From assembly GCA_009911355.1 (NCBI GenBank), contig QXXE01000003.1, positions 62,001-126,000 of the forward strand: a DNA stretch of 64,000 bases, read 5' to 3'. The notes beneath the pieces were generated by a model that saw only the letters and a list, made by a program, of their open reading frames with translations, did no database searches and had not been told where the DNA came from. Below are positions 8,540 to 17,951 of the stretch, one piece after another; within the stretch, counting starts at the first letter, position 1, and every line of letters begins with the position of its first letter. Source of the stretch: Clostridiaceae bacterium (lineage in GTDB: Bacteria; Bacillota; Clostridia; Oscillospirales; Butyricicoccaceae). A program made the position numbers and the translations under genes.

Positions 8540-9313
8540 TTACTCCTCATGCGTTGCGGGTTCAGTTTCGGGGGACTCGTCTCTTTCAAACAGCACAACG
8601 GTGATATTGTCCGCACCCCCACAGAGCTTGGCGGCCTCGACCAGCGCCTGCCCAGCCGTCTCAAGGTCATTCGACCGGCGGACAATCGCGGCGATCTGTT
8701 CGTCCTCGACCATGCCGGAAAGCCCATCCGAGCACAGGAGCAGCACCTCGCCTTCCCGGAGGTCGACCTCGTAAACGTCGCCCTCGACCCGGGGGTCGAC
8801 CCCGACCGCGCGGGTGATCAGGTTGCGGTTCGGGTGGGTACGCGCATCCTCGGCGCGGAGCTTGCCCTGCCGGACCATCTCGTTCACATAGGAATGGTCC
8901 TCGGTCAGCTGTACGATATTTTTCGCGTCAATTTCGTAAGCCCTGCTGTCGCCAATATTCAGCAGCATCGCTTTTTCTTTTGTGATAACGCCTGCGACAA
9001 TCGTCGTGCCCATGCCCGCAAATTCGGGCTGGCGGGTAGACAGGCGGAAAACGGTCTCATTTGCGGCATATGCGGCCTCACGCAGCGCGCGTTCGATCGC
9101 CTCACGGCTCATCTGCGAGGAAAGCTGCTCCTGCACGCGCTCGACAAAGGTGTCAATGGCAAAGCGGCTGGCAACATTGCCTGCGTTCGCGCCGCCCATG
9201 CCGTCGCAGACGGCCAAGATGGCGACGCCCTCTTCTTCGCGCAGCGAAATGGCATAAGCGTCCTGGTTGGTCGGACGGCGGCAGCCCTTGTCGCTGGTCC
9301 CATAAACTATCAA
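8540..9313 (-). CDS. PP2C-family Ser/Thr phosphatase (Stp/PrpC)
   Basis: A cytosolic metal-dependent phosphatase (257 residues) that removes phosphate from substrates of the neighbouring PASTA kinase. PP2C motifs: SDKGCRRPTNQDA, VCDGMGGANAGNVAS (metal-binding Asp), GTTIVAGVI, LNIGDSRAY, LLLCSDGLSG and GADNITVVLF. The start is a TTG at 9311-9313 with GGAAGG about 9 bases upstream; no ATG or GTG is better placed. It sits between rlmN (6-base gap) and pknB (5-base gap), the conserved Clostridia arrangement, so the three are almost certainly cotranscribed. Confidence 0.95.
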   Translation of the reverse strand: MIVYGTSDKGCRRPTNQDAYAISLREEEGVAILAVCDGMGGANAGNVASRFAIDTFVERVQEQLSSQMSREAIERALREAAYAANETVFRLSTRQPEFAGMGTTIVAGVITKEKAMLLNIGDSRAYEIDAKNIVQLTEDHSYVNEMVRQGKLRAEDARTHPNRNLITRAVGVDPRVEGDVYEVDLREGEVLLLCSDGLSGMVEDEQIAAIVRRSNDLETAGQALVEAAKLCGGADNITVVLFERDESPETEPATHEE

Positions 9314-9319
9314 TTCGTT

Positions 9320-10351
9320 TCACCCTTCCTCAAGCCTGCGGCGGCGCAGCTGCCCGCACGAGGCGTCAATATCGGGGCCCAGGCGACGGCGAACGGTCGC
9401 CGTAATGCCGCCCCGTTCCAGGATTTGCTGAAAACGGCGCACGCTTTCGCGTGTGCTCGGCTGTAATTTGCTCTCTTTTACCGGGTTGAGCGGGATCAAA
9501 TTCACATGCCCCGGCCGCCCGCGCAGCAGCTGCACAAGCCGCTCCGCCTGCCACGGCCGATCGCTCACGCCGCGCGCCATCGCATATTCATACGACACGC
9601 GCCGCCCGGTCTGGTCGAAATAGTATTCGCACGCGCGCAGCAGCCGCGCCACCGGGAAACTCCGGTTGACGGGCATCATCGCGCTGCGGCTCTCATCATC
9701 CGGCGCGTGCAGGGAGATGGAAAGGGTAAGCTGCAAATGCTCATCCGCGAGCGCTTCAATTTTATCCGCAAGCCCGCTGGTTGACAGCGAAATGTGACGC
9801 TGTCCGATGCAGATCCCTTCCGGGCAGCTGACCAAACGGATAAATTTCAATACATTTTCATAATTGTCAAGCGGTTCCCCCGTGCCCATCAGGACAATAT
9901 TGGAAACCGGCAGGCCGGAATCAGCCTGCATAAAAAGCACTTGGTCCAGGATCTCCCCTGCGGAGAGGTTCCGCTTGAGCCCAAAGATACCGGACGCGCA
10001 GAACGCGCAGCCCATCCGGCAGCCAACCTGGGTCGAAACGCAGACGGTATTGCCGTGCCGGTAGCGCATCAGGACGCTTTCGACGCAGTCGCCGTCATGC
10101 AGCTGCCAAAGGTATTTCACTGTGCCATCGACAGCCGAAACCTGTTTGCATTCTACTGTAGGGACGGTCAACAAATACCGCTCCTGGAGCTTGGCACGAA
10201 GCGCTTTAGAAAGGTTGGTCATTTCCGCAAAGGAACGCACCGGCTGATGCAGCCACTGGAAAACCTGTCCTGCGCGGAAAGGCTTTTCCCCGATGGCTTC
10301 CAGCTCGCCCCGCAGCTCTTCGATTGTAAAGCATTTGATCTCAATGCCCAT
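9320..10351 (-). CDS. rlmN: Dual-specificity 23S rRNA/tRNA adenine-C2 methyltransferase RlmN
   Basis: A radical SAM enzyme that methylates A2503 of 23S rRNA and A37 of some tRNAs. The iron-sulfur motif is CRMGCAFC (C-x3-C-x2-C), preceded by the N-terminal KPFRAGQVFQWLHQ helical domain. Later motifs are NIVLMGTGEPLDNY, ISLSTSG, SISLHAPDDE and LIPLNPV. Length is 343 residues, normal for the family. The ATG at 10349-10351 has CAGGAG about 7 bases upstream; an upstream in-frame GTG has no ribosome-binding site. Upstream, 10352-10476 is non-coding with an imperfect hairpin (10430-10456). Confidence 0.96.
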   Translation of the reverse strand: MGIEIKCFTIEELRGELEAIGEKPFRAGQVFQWLHQPVRSFAEMTNLSKALRAKLQERYLLTVPTVECKQVSAVDGTVKYLWQLHDGDCVESVLMRYRHGNTVCVSTQVGCRMGCAFCASGIFGLKRNLSAGEILDQVLFMQADSGLPVSNIVLMGTGEPLDNYENVLKFIRLVSCPEGICIGQRHISLSTSGLADKIEALADEHLQLTLSISLHAPDDESRSAMMPVNRSFPVARLLRACEYYFDQTGRRVSYEYAMARGVSDRPWQAERLVQLLRGRPGHVNLIPLNPVKESKLQPSTRESVRRFQQILERGGITATVRRRLGPDIDASCGQLRRRRLEEG

Positions 10352-10476
10352 TAGGTTCTCCTGTCCGTGCACCTGCTTGTCCCGGTTCCCGGCGCAGCCA
10401 AATGCCTGCGCCTGCCTTTATCATAGCGCATTCCGCCTGCCGAATTGCGGCGGAATTTGAAACCTTCCTTATTTTA

Positions 10477-11823
10477 CTACATCCGGCGCAGTTTTGCAAT
10501 AAAAAATCCGTCAGTTTGGTGAAGATGCGGCAATAAAGTGATACTGCCCCCAGAAACCTCCTCCACCGCAGGATGGGAAAAGCCCTCCAGCGAAAAGCCT
10601 GTGTGATTTTCCAGGAACGCCTGTACGACAGCCAGGTTTTCCCTTTCCAGTATCGTGCAGGTCGAATACACCAGCACGCCGCCTGGTTTCACATAGCGGC
10701 TACCGGTTTCAAGGATCGCGCGCTGGATCCCCGGCAACCCTTCCAGGCTTTCCTCGCTCTTCCAGCGGATCTCCGGCTTCTTCCGGATCACCCCCAGCCC
10801 CGAGCACGGCACGTCACACAGCACCCGGTCGGCGCGCCCCTCCAAATCGGGCTGGAATACCGCGGCGTCCGCAAGCCGCGTTTCGATGATGCTGAGCCCC
10901 AGCCGCCCGGCAGAGTCCTGAATGCGCACCAGCTTGTGGCCGTATAAGTCGCCTGCAATCACATGCCCGCGGTTGCCCATTTTCTCTGCGATATAACAGG
11001 TCTTCCCTCCAGGCGCGGCGCACAGGTCCACAACAGTTTCCCCTTGCCGGGGGCCCAGCACATCGACACAGACGATGCTCGCACCGTCCTGCACGGTCAT
11101 CTCACCGCGCCGGAATGCGGGCAGCGCTGCCGCGTCGCCGCCGCTGCACAGGATCAGGTTGTCAATCCGCTCGTGCGGCGCGCAGGACAGGCCGCTCCCG
11201 CGCAGCTCTGCAAGCACCTTGTCCCGCGACGTTTTCAACAGGTTTACCCGCAGGCAGAGCGGCGCGGTCTCGTTATCGAGCGCACAGATCGAAGCCGCGC
11301 TATCCGGGCCGAACTCTTCACACAGCCTTTTTGTCAGCCACTCGGGATGGCTGTAGCGGAGCGCAAGATATGCCTCCTTCGTCGGGCAGTCGAGGACAGG
11401 CAGGGTTCCGTCCTCCACAGCCCGCGCGACCGCGCGCAGAACGCCGTTTGCATAGCGCACCGCCTGCTCGCCAGCACGCGCCCAGCCGCGCACCAGCGCG
11501 ACCGTTTCATGAACCGCCGCATGCGCAGGGATACGGTCAAGCAGCACCAGCTGGTAAATCCCGAGCGCCAAGCAGTCCCGCACACGCGGGAAAAGCTTAG
11601 ACAGACGGACGCTGGAAAACTTTTTCAAATAATGCTCGCATAAGGTACGGTTCTGAATCGTCCCATAGGCAAGCTGGGACGCAAGCGCCGCGTCCCGCGC
11701 GTCAAGCCCCGCAAGGGACAGGTAATGGTGCAGCGCGCCGTCCGACCACGCCCCCTCCTCACGCACGGCAAAAAGGGTGCAGGCCGCGACCTCGCGCGGG
11801 GTTTTTGGGGTTTTCTTAGTCAC
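10477..11823 (-). CDS. rsmB: 16S rRNA (cytosine-967-C5) methyltransferase RsmB
   Basis: SAM-dependent m5C methyltransferase acting on 16S rRNA. An N-terminal NusB-like RNA-binding domain occupies about residues 1-135 (LASQLAYGTIQNR). The catalytic domain follows, with the SAM motif VDLCAAPGGKTCYIAE, the Pro-Cys motif DVPCSGLGV and the second cysteine in VYSTCTI. Length is 448 residues. The GTG at 11821-11823 has GGAGGG about 8 bases upstream and overlaps the end of the zinc-peptidase gene by 8 bases, which suggests translational coupling. Confidence 0.95.
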   Translation of the reverse strand: MTKKTPKTPREVAACTLFAVREEGAWSDGALHHYLSLAGLDARDAALASQLAYGTIQNRTLCEHYLKKFSSVRLSKLFPRVRDCLALGIYQLVLLDRIPAHAAVHETVALVRGWARAGEQAVRYANGVLRAVARAVEDGTLPVLDCPTKEAYLALRYSHPEWLTKRLCEEFGPDSAASICALDNETAPLCLRVNLLKTSRDKVLAELRGSGLSCAPHERIDNLILCSGGDAAALPAFRRGEMTVQDGASIVCVDVLGPRQGETVVDLCAAPGGKTCYIAEKMGNRGHVIAGDLYGHKLVRIQDSAGRLGLSIIETRLADAAVFQPDLEGRADRVLCDVPCSGLGVIRKKPEIRWKSEESLEGLPGIQRAILETGSRYVKPGGVLVYSTCTILERENLAVVQAFLENHTGFSLEGFSHPAVEEVSGGSITLLPHLHQTDGFFIAKLRRM

Positions 11824-12502
11824 GGTTCCGCCCTCCAAAAATCAGGACCAGCCGCAGCAGCTGCGCCAGCGAAACGGCAAGCGCCGCAACATAGGTCATG
11901 GCAGCCGCCCAAAGGGTCTTGCGCGCCATCTGCACCTCGTCGCCTTCCAAAATATAACTGCCCTCAATCGCAACCAGCGCCCGGCGGGACGCGTCGAGCT
12001 CTACCGGCAGCGTAACCAGCTGGAACAAGGTCGACAGCCCAAACGCCGCGATGCCCAGCGTAATCAGCCCGGAAATATTGATAAAAACGCCTAAAAGGAT
12101 CAACGGCATCGCCATCATCGAACCGATATTGGTCAACGGCACGATCGCCGCGCGCAGCTTGATCGGCGCATAGCCCCGATTGTACTGCACCGCGTGCCCC
12201 GCCTCATGGCAGGCCACACCGATGGACGCAACCGAAGTGGAGCCATACACCGCGCTTGACAGACGGATCACATTGCCGCGCGGGTCATAGTGGTCGGTCA
12301 GCTTGCCCGCAATACACTCGATCGGCACGCCAGTCACACCATTTGCCTGCAAAACAATCTGCGCAGCCTGCGCCGCGGTCAGGTTCCGCCGGGAATACAC
12401 CTTCGCATACCGGTCAAAGGTAGAACCCACACGCCACTGTGCCCACATTGCGAAAATCACGCATGGCAGCACAAGCACCACATAATACATATCAAAATAC
12501 AT
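11816..12502 (-). CDS. Membrane zinc metallopeptidase, YugP family
   Basis: A 228-residue membrane protein with an N-terminal helix, the zinc site CHEAGHAVQY (HExxH at about residue 118) and three to four hydrophobic segments in the C-terminal half. The segment GVTGVPIECIAGKLTDHYDP is typical of the family. It belongs to the neutral zinc metallopeptidase family that includes B. subtilis YugP; the substrate is unknown. The ATG has AGGAGG 7 bases upstream. Its fixed position between fmt and rsmB is common in Clostridia and is operon context rather than proof of function. Confidence 0.88.
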   Translation of the reverse strand: MYFDMYYVVLVLPCVIFAMWAQWRVGSTFDRYAKVYSRRNLTAAQAAQIVLQANGVTGVPIECIAGKLTDHYDPRGNVIRLSSAVYGSTSVASIGVACHEAGHAVQYNRGYAPIKLRAAIVPLTNIGSMMAMPLILLGVFINISGLITLGIAAFGLSTLFQLVTLPVELDASRRALVAIEGSYILEGDEVQMARKTLWAAAMTYVAALAVSLAQLLRLVLIFGGRNRD

Positions 12503-12599
12503 TGTTTCTGCCTCCTGGAATCACGTCTTTTCGGTGCTCCTTATCCTAGCCCTTACTTGGAACCCCCTGTTCCCGGCCCCCCAAAAACCGCAGCGGGTT

Positions 12600-13529
12600 T
12601 CAGACGCCCAGCAACGTCCCTGCCTCCACAGTATGCCCACGCAGCCAATCATTCACGCGCATCCGTTTTTTACCGGCCTCCTGCACCTCGAGGAGCGCAA
12701 GGGCGCCCTCTCCGCACGCAACCACAAGCCCGCGCTTAGGGTCGGCGCACAGCACTTCACCGGGAGCGCCGCAGCCCTGAGCCGGTCCCGCAGCATAAAT
12801 TTTGAGCGCTTTCCCGGCAAATTCCGTCCTCGCAACAGGCCACGGGTTCAGCCCGCGCACCAGGCAACCCACCTCATGGGCAGATTTTGACCAGTCAACC
12901 ACCGCAGTTTCCTGACTCAGCATACGTGCGTAACAGGACGCGCTGTCATCCTGCGGCTCCCCAGCGAGCGGGCCGGACTCCATGCGCCGGACCGTATCGC
13001 TGAGCAGCGCCGCCGCATCCTGCGCCAAACGGTCAAACAGCTCCCCTGCCGTTTCATTTTCGCCGATTTCTGTTTCGCACTTCGCCAGCATTTCACCGGT
13101 ATCGAGCCCTTCGTCCATGCGCATAATGGTCACGCCGGTGACGCGGTCGCCAGCAATCACCGCCCACTGAATGGGCGCAGCGCCGCGCCACCTGGGAAGC
13201 AGCGAGCCATGCGCATTGATGCATCCGTATTTCGGAAACTCGAGCACATCCTTCGGCAGAATTTTGCCATAAGCGACTACGACAATTAACTCGGGATCAA
13301 GCTGTTCCAGCGCCTCAGCAAGCACCCCGTTTTTGATCCTCTCCGGCGAGAAAACCTCCAGCCCATGCTCCATCGCGACCTGCTTTACGGGCGACGGGGT
13401 CATCACCTGTTTCCGCCCCTGCGGCTTGTCGGGCTGGGTAAAGACGGCGCGGATATCGTGCCCGTCCGCGATCAGCCGTTCCAGCGACGGGACGGCAAAA
13501 TCCGGCGTCCCCATAAAAACGATCCTCAT
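12600..13529 (-). CDS. fmt: Methionyl-tRNA formyltransferase
   Basis: Transfers a formyl group from 10-formyl-tetrahydrofolate to initiator Met-tRNA. The N-terminal formyltransferase fold has MGTPDFAVPSLE, the catalytic segment INAHGSLLPRWRGAAPIQWAV with Asn-His, and GVTIMRMDEGLDTGEML. The C-terminal tRNA-binding OB-fold ends the protein. Length is 309 residues. Its ATG overlaps the def stop codon as ATGA, so the deformylase and formyltransferase are translationally coupled; they act at opposite ends of the formyl-methionine cycle. Confidence 0.97.
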   Translation of the reverse strand: MRIVFMGTPDFAVPSLERLIADGHDIRAVFTQPDKPQGRKQVMTPSPVKQVAMEHGLEVFSPERIKNGVLAEALEQLDPELIVVVAYGKILPKDVLEFPKYGCINAHGSLLPRWRGAAPIQWAVIAGDRVTGVTIMRMDEGLDTGEMLAKCETEIGENETAGELFDRLAQDAAALLSDTVRRMESGPLAGEPQDDSASCYARMLSQETAVVDWSKSAHEVGCLVRGLNPWPVARTEFAGKALKIYAAGPAQGCGAPGEVLCADPKRGLVVACGEGALALLEVQEAGKKRMRVNDWLRGHTVEAGTLLGV

Positions 13530-14008
13530 TCCTGTTTCATATCCTCCGGATCAATAAATTCCTCGACTTTTTCGGTAAACATGTGCCCATCGAGGTGCTC
13601 GACCTCGTGGCAGAAGCATTGCGCAACCGTCCCTTCGCCCTCGCGTTCAAACCAGTTGCCGTTGATATCCTGCGCGCGGATTTTCGCCCAGGTCGGGCGG
13701 GTAACGTAGCCCCAAACATTGGGGGCGCTGAGACAGCCTTCGGGCACGCGGTCGCTGCCGCGCTGGTCAATTACTTCGGGGTTAATGAGGACGACGACCT
13801 CCTCCGGCTCTTTTGAAATATCCAAAATCACAGTTACACGCCGCAAAACGCCGACCTGCGGGGCTGCAAGCCCAACGCCGCTGGATGCGAGCAGGGTATC
13901 GGTCAGATCACCGACCAACTGCTTCAGGCGGTCGTCAAATTTGGTGACCGGGCGGCATTTCTTGGAAAGCGCCGGGTCCTCCTGTGTCAAAATCGTGCGA
14001 AGTGCCAT
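13526..14008 (-). CDS. def: Peptide deformylase
   Basis: Removes the N-formyl group from nascent proteins; an Fe/Zn enzyme. The three signature motifs are present: GVGLAAPQVGV, EGCLSAP (metal Cys) and HEVEHLDGHMF (metal His pair and catalytic Glu). Length is 160 residues. The ATG at 14006-14008 has AAGGAG about 8 bases upstream; longer upstream reading in this frame runs into the dispersed repeat R1 and is not genuine. First gene of the def-fmt pair. Confidence 0.97.
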   Translation of the reverse strand: MALRTILTQEDPALSKKCRPVTKFDDRLKQLVGDLTDTLLASSGVGLAAPQVGVLRRVTVILDISKEPEEVVVLINPEVIDQRGSDRVPEGCLSAPNVWGYVTRPTWAKIRAQDINGNWFEREGEGTVAQCFCHEVEHLDGHMFTEKVEEFIDPEDMKQE

Positions 14009-14101
14009 GTTTAATCTCCTTATACCTTTGATCTCCCCGCTGCAATACGGGGGATTTCGCTCCGTGCGCGGAGCGACCAGAGACGCTGTCTCTGGACTCT
14101 G

Positions 14102-14154
14102 CGATTTTTTCGAGAAAAAATCGACTAAAAGCTTTATACCGCCTGCGGGCGGGG
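14102..14154 (+). repeat. Dispersed hairpin repeat R1, diverged copy 2
   Basis: CGATTTTTTCGAGAAAAAATCG (14102-14123) keeps the hairpin stem of R1 but has a changed loop; a diverged downstream arm ends in CCGCCTGCGGGCGGGG. It sits in the 301-bp gap between priA and def. The rest of that gap (about 14160-14300) holds further GC-rich inverted modules, such as AAAGGGACCAAGTCCCTTTGG (14223-14242 region). No gene is seen in the gap. Confidence 0.7.
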
Positions 14155-14309
14155 ACGCGGCAACGCAGCACGAAACCATACGCTTCCCCCGTCCCGCCCG
14201 CAGGCGACGGATGGGATTCCAAAGGGACCAAGTCCCTTTGGTGCCCGCCGCACAGGCGCGGGGTCCAGGGGCAGAGCCCCGGCGCACGCCGCAGCGGGCG
14301 AATCCCCCG

Positions 14310-16745
14310 TCAAAGGTCGGGATTCAGGTCGGCAAACAGTGATACGCCGCGGTTTTGCTTGTCACGCGCAAACTCGCAGAGCACCCCCGACACCAGCTGC
14401 CGCCGTGCTTTCCCCTCCGGGCAGCGCAGCGTCAAATAATACCGGTAACGCCCCATCACCCGCACAACCGTCGCGGGCACCGGCCCCAGTACCGGGCACC
14501 GGATCTCCCGGAACTGCCCTTCAAGCAGCCCCTCGATCCGCCGCCGCAGCGCCAGCAGCGACGCAAGCACCTGCCGCTCCTCTTCGCCGGTAGCCGTCAG
14601 CACCAGCAGCTCCGCAATCGGCGGCGCAAGCAGCGCCCCCCGCGCCTGGATCTCACTCTCATAAAACTGCCCGTAGTCCTGCCGCGCCGCCGCCAGGATG
14701 ACCGGATGGTTCGGGCTGCTCGTCTGGATGATCGCACGCCCCGTGTCAAACCGCCGTCCCGCACGCCCTACAACCTGCGTAATGAGCGAAAACGTCCGCT
14801 CCTTCGCCCGGAAGCTCGGCGCATACAGGCTCTGGTCGGCATCCAATACCCCAACCAGCGTCACATTCTCAAAATCCAGCCCCTTTGTGACCATCTGCGT
14901 GCCCAGCAGGATATCCGCCTGCCCCTTCGCAAAAACCGCCAGCAGCTTTTCATGCGCCCCCCGCCGCGTAGTCGTATCCGCGTCCATGCGCAGTACGCGC
15001 GCCTGCGGGAATTTCTCATGCAGCTCCTCCTCCACACGCTGGGTGCCCGCCGTTTCGGTGAACAGGTGCATCCCACCGCACTCCGGGCACTGCCCGGTAA
15101 TTTTTACAGAAAAGCCGCAGTAATGGCACATCGCGCGGCTGTTGACCGAATGATAGGTCAGCGTCGAAGTGCAGGACGGGCACTGCGGCACCCACCCGCA
15201 CTGCGGGCAGCCAATCGTCCGGCTGTTACCCCGCCGGTTCAGGAACAGGATGCTCTGCCGCCCCGCCGCAAGGTTTTCCTCTAGCGCCGCGTGCAGCACC
15301 GCGCCAATACTGCCGATGTTGCCCTGCCGGGCCTCCCCGCGCAGGTCGGCAACCGTTACCTCCGGCATCGGCGTGCCCATAAAGCGCTCCGAAAGGGTGA
15401 AAATCGGATATTTCCCCTGCTTTCCCGCATAATAGCTCTCCACCGAGGGCGTAGCCGACCCCAGCACCAGCAGGCCCTTCGACTTTCCGATCAGGTATTT
15501 TGCCACGTCCCGGGCATGGTAACGCGGCGACTGCTCCGACCGGTATGCTCCGTCCTGTTCCTCATCAATGATCAAAAGGCCGAGGTCGGCAACCGGCGCA
15601 AACACCGCCGACCGCGTCCCGACCACTACCGTACACGCGCCGCTTTTGATGCGCTTCCAGCTGTCATAACGCTCCCCCGTCGACAGCGCCGAGTGCAGCA
15701 CTGCGACCTGATCCCCAAACTGCCCGACAAAATGCCGGATCACCTGGGGGGTAAGCCCAATTTCCGGGACGAGCACGATTGCCGCCCGTCCCAGCGCCAG
15801 CGTTTCCGCAATCAGCTTGAGATAGACCTGCGTCTTGCCACTCCCGGTCACACCGTAGAGCAATGCCGCCGCCGCTTCCGGCTGATGCAGCAAATCGCTC
15901 AGCCCCTCAAATACCGCCTGCTGCGCCGCGCTCAGCTCAACCGGCGGGCCCTGTGGGATATCCGAAAAATCAGGCGTGCGGAAAACCTCCGCCTCCTCTT
16001 TTTCGAGGATTCCGCGCGTGACCATGCCGTTCAGCACCGACGTGCTCGCGCCGGTCATATACGCCAGCTCGCGCCGGCTCATGGCCCCGCCGTCTGACAG
16101 CAGGCTGACCACGTCGCGCCGCACCGCGCTCCCCCGCGCACAGCACCGTACCGCCGTTTCCGGGTCGAGCGCCAGCCGCAGCATGGTTTCGGTCTTATCC
16201 CGGGCGTTCGGGGCGATGCCGGGCTCGTAAACCAGCACGCCCTCCGCGCAAAGGCGGTCGAGCAGCGGCCTGGCGCTTTTCCCCGGCAGCGCCGCCTCCA
16301 GCTCAGGCAGCGTCAGCGTGTTTACCCCTTCCCCAAACAGCCGCAGCACCTCGCCAGCCTCGTCGGCGCGGGCCTGCCACGCCGAAAGGTCGCATGCGCC
16401 GAGCGAGAACCTCTCCCGCCGCCGGAACCACAGCCCCGCCGGGAGGATGGTCCGCACACAATCGAAAAACGTGCAGAACAGCCGCTCCCGCAGCCAGACC
16501 GCAAGCTTCAGCTGCGCAGCGGTCAGCACGGGCTCCGCGTCGAGCACTTCCAACACCGGTTTCAGACCTTCCCCCGTGCCCTCGCGGACTGCCATCACAA
16601 CGGCTTCCAGCCGCTTGTTGCCCCGCCCGAACGGGACCAGCACGCGGCATCCGATCTCGGGCACGCCCGCGCGCGGGGCAATGTAATCGTATAGCCGGTC
16701 GATCGCGTAGGTTGCCGCGTCAACCGCCACTGCGCAGACCTTCAT
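14310..16745 (-). CDS. priA: Primosomal replication restart helicase PriA
   Basis: A 3'-5' DNA helicase that reloads the replisome at stalled forks. An N-terminal DNA-binding region is followed by the helicase core: Walker A YGVTGSGKTQVYLK, motif II LLIIDEEQDGAYRSEQ, motif III LGSATPS and motif VI VVGRAGRR. A zinc-binding Cys cluster (CPQCGWVPQCPSC, then CHYCG and CPECGG) lies between helicase lobes. The usual DEEH of motif II reads DEEQ here. The 811-residue length is normal. It overlaps coaBC by 4 bases (ATGA-type coupling). Confidence 0.96.
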   Translation of the reverse strand: MKVCAVAVDAATYAIDRLYDYIAPRAGVPEIGCRVLVPFGRGNKRLEAVVMAVREGTGEGLKPVLEVLDAEPVLTAAQLKLAVWLRERLFCTFFDCVRTILPAGLWFRRRERFSLGACDLSAWQARADEAGEVLRLFGEGVNTLTLPELEAALPGKSARPLLDRLCAEGVLVYEPGIAPNARDKTETMLRLALDPETAVRCCARGSAVRRDVVSLLSDGGAMSRRELAYMTGASTSVLNGMVTRGILEKEEAEVFRTPDFSDIPQGPPVELSAAQQAVFEGLSDLLHQPEAAAALLYGVTGSGKTQVYLKLIAETLALGRAAIVLVPEIGLTPQVIRHFVGQFGDQVAVLHSALSTGERYDSWKRIKSGACTVVVGTRSAVFAPVADLGLLIIDEEQDGAYRSEQSPRYHARDVAKYLIGKSKGLLVLGSATPSVESYYAGKQGKYPIFTLSERFMGTPMPEVTVADLRGEARQGNIGSIGAVLHAALEENLAAGRQSILFLNRRGNSRTIGCPQCGWVPQCPSCTSTLTYHSVNSRAMCHYCGFSVKITGQCPECGGMHLFTETAGTQRVEEELHEKFPQARVLRMDADTTTRRGAHEKLLAVFAKGQADILLGTQMVTKGLDFENVTLVGVLDADQSLYAPSFRAKERTFSLITQVVGRAGRRFDTGRAIIQTSSPNHPVILAAARQDYGQFYESEIQARGALLAPPIAELLVLTATGEEERQVLASLLALRRRIEGLLEGQFREIRCPVLGPVPATVVRVMGRYRYYLTLRCPEGKARRQLVSGVLCEFARDKQNRGVSLFADLNPDL

Positions 16746-17944
16746 TGCGTCTTGCGCGCCGCGAGCAGCCGGTTCAAAATGCAGTCAGCAAGCTCGGCCT
16801 TCGGCATGAGCGGCAGCTGTTCGGGTTCCGCGCCCCGCTGCAGGATGGTCACCACGTTGGTATCCGTCCCAAAGCCCGCCCCCTCGGTCCGCAGGTTATT
16901 CGCAATCATAAAATCACAGTTCTTGCTTTCCAGCTTGGCAGCCGAGTTTTCCAGCAGGTCGCGCGTCTCCATCGAGAAGCCGCAAAGCACCTGCCCGGGC
17001 CTTTTCCGCTCGCCCGCAGCCTTCAATATGTCGGGGTTCCGCGTCAGCTCGACCGCCATATCGCCCGCCTTTTTCTTCAGCTTGTCATCCGCCGTTTCCA
17101 CAGGGCGGTAATCGCCAACTGCCGCCGCCTTAATCACAAAATCCTGCTTTGGCAGCGCGGAAAGCACCGCGTCATACATCTCCCGCGCCGAAGTAACCGG
17201 CACGGTCTCTACCCCCGCAGGCGGCGCAAGGGAGACCGGCCCGGTCACAAGCGTGACCTCCGCGCCGCGGCGCACCGCAGCTTCCGCAAGCGCATAGCCC
17301 ATCTTACCGGTTGAATGGTTTGACAGGAAACGCACCGGATCAAGCGCCTCGCGGGTCGGCCCCGCCGTAACCAGCACACGCAGCCCTTCGAGGTCGCGGT
17401 CTGCCGCCGCCCGCAGCACCGCTTCGCAGATCACCGCGGGGTCAGCCATCTTGCCGCGCCCGGTGTCGCCACAGGCCAGCCTGCCGCTTTCCGGCTCGAC
17501 AAACCGCACCCCACGCGCCGTCAAAAGGCGTATATTCTCCTGCACCACCGGGTTTTCATACATATTCGTATTCATCGCAGCGGCCATGACCACCGGCGCA
17601 CGGGTCGCCATCAAGGTGGTCGTTACCATATCGTCCGCAATGCCGTGGGCCGCTTTCCCGATCACATTCGCCGTGCACGGCGCAATTACGAACACATCCG
17701 CCCGCTTGGCCAGCGAAATATGCTCGACCTCCCAAGGGAAGTCCCGCTCAAACAGGCCAGTCACGACCCTGTTGCCCGAAAGCACCTCCAAAGTCATCGG
17801 CGTGATGAACTCACAGGCGGACTTTGTCATAATTACAAAGACCTCCGCCTGCTGTTTTTTGAGACGCGAAACGAGATCGGCGGCTTTGTAAGCCGCGATC
17901 CCGCCTGTCACGCATAATACGATTTTCTTATCCTTCAAATCCAT
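16742..17944 (-). CDS. coaBC: Bifunctional phosphopantothenoylcysteine decarboxylase / ligase
   Basis: Makes 4'-phosphopantetheine for coenzyme A: the C-terminal CoaB part joins cysteine to phosphopantothenate with CTP, and the N-terminal CoaC part decarboxylates it with FMN. CoaC features: CVTGGIAAYKAADLV, the FMN-region motif APCTANVIGK and PAMNxxM-type AAMNTNMYENP, with substrate loop CGDTGRGKM. CoaB features: VLVTAGPTREALDPVRFLSN and HSTGKMG, with KKKAGDMAVELTRNPDIL. Length is 400 residues. I chose the ATG at 17942-17944; further upstream the frame overlaps rpoZ and has no homology. The rpoZ-coaBC-priA order is classic in Firmicutes. Confidence 0.96.
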   Translation of the reverse strand: MDLKDKKIVLCVTGGIAAYKAADLVSRLKKQQAEVFVIMTKSACEFITPMTLEVLSGNRVVTGLFERDFPWEVEHISLAKRADVFVIAPCTANVIGKAAHGIADDMVTTTLMATRAPVVMAAAMNTNMYENPVVQENIRLLTARGVRFVEPESGRLACGDTGRGKMADPAVICEAVLRAAADRDLEGLRVLVTAGPTREALDPVRFLSNHSTGKMGYALAEAAVRRGAEVTLVTGPVSLAPPAGVETVPVTSAREMYDAVLSALPKQDFVIKAAAVGDYRPVETADDKLKKKAGDMAVELTRNPDILKAAGERKRPGQVLCGFSMETRDLLENSAAKLESKNCDFMIANNLRTEGAGFGTDTNVVTILQRGAEPEQLPLMPKAELADCILNRLLAARKTQ

Positions 17945-17951
17945 TGGCAGC

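Noticed and set aside
8549-9466. Long plus-strand open frame (305 codons) opposite the PP2C gene
   Set aside because: It is antisense to a complete phosphatase with all motifs; the composition is explained by GC-rich antisense coding and there is no ribosome-binding site.
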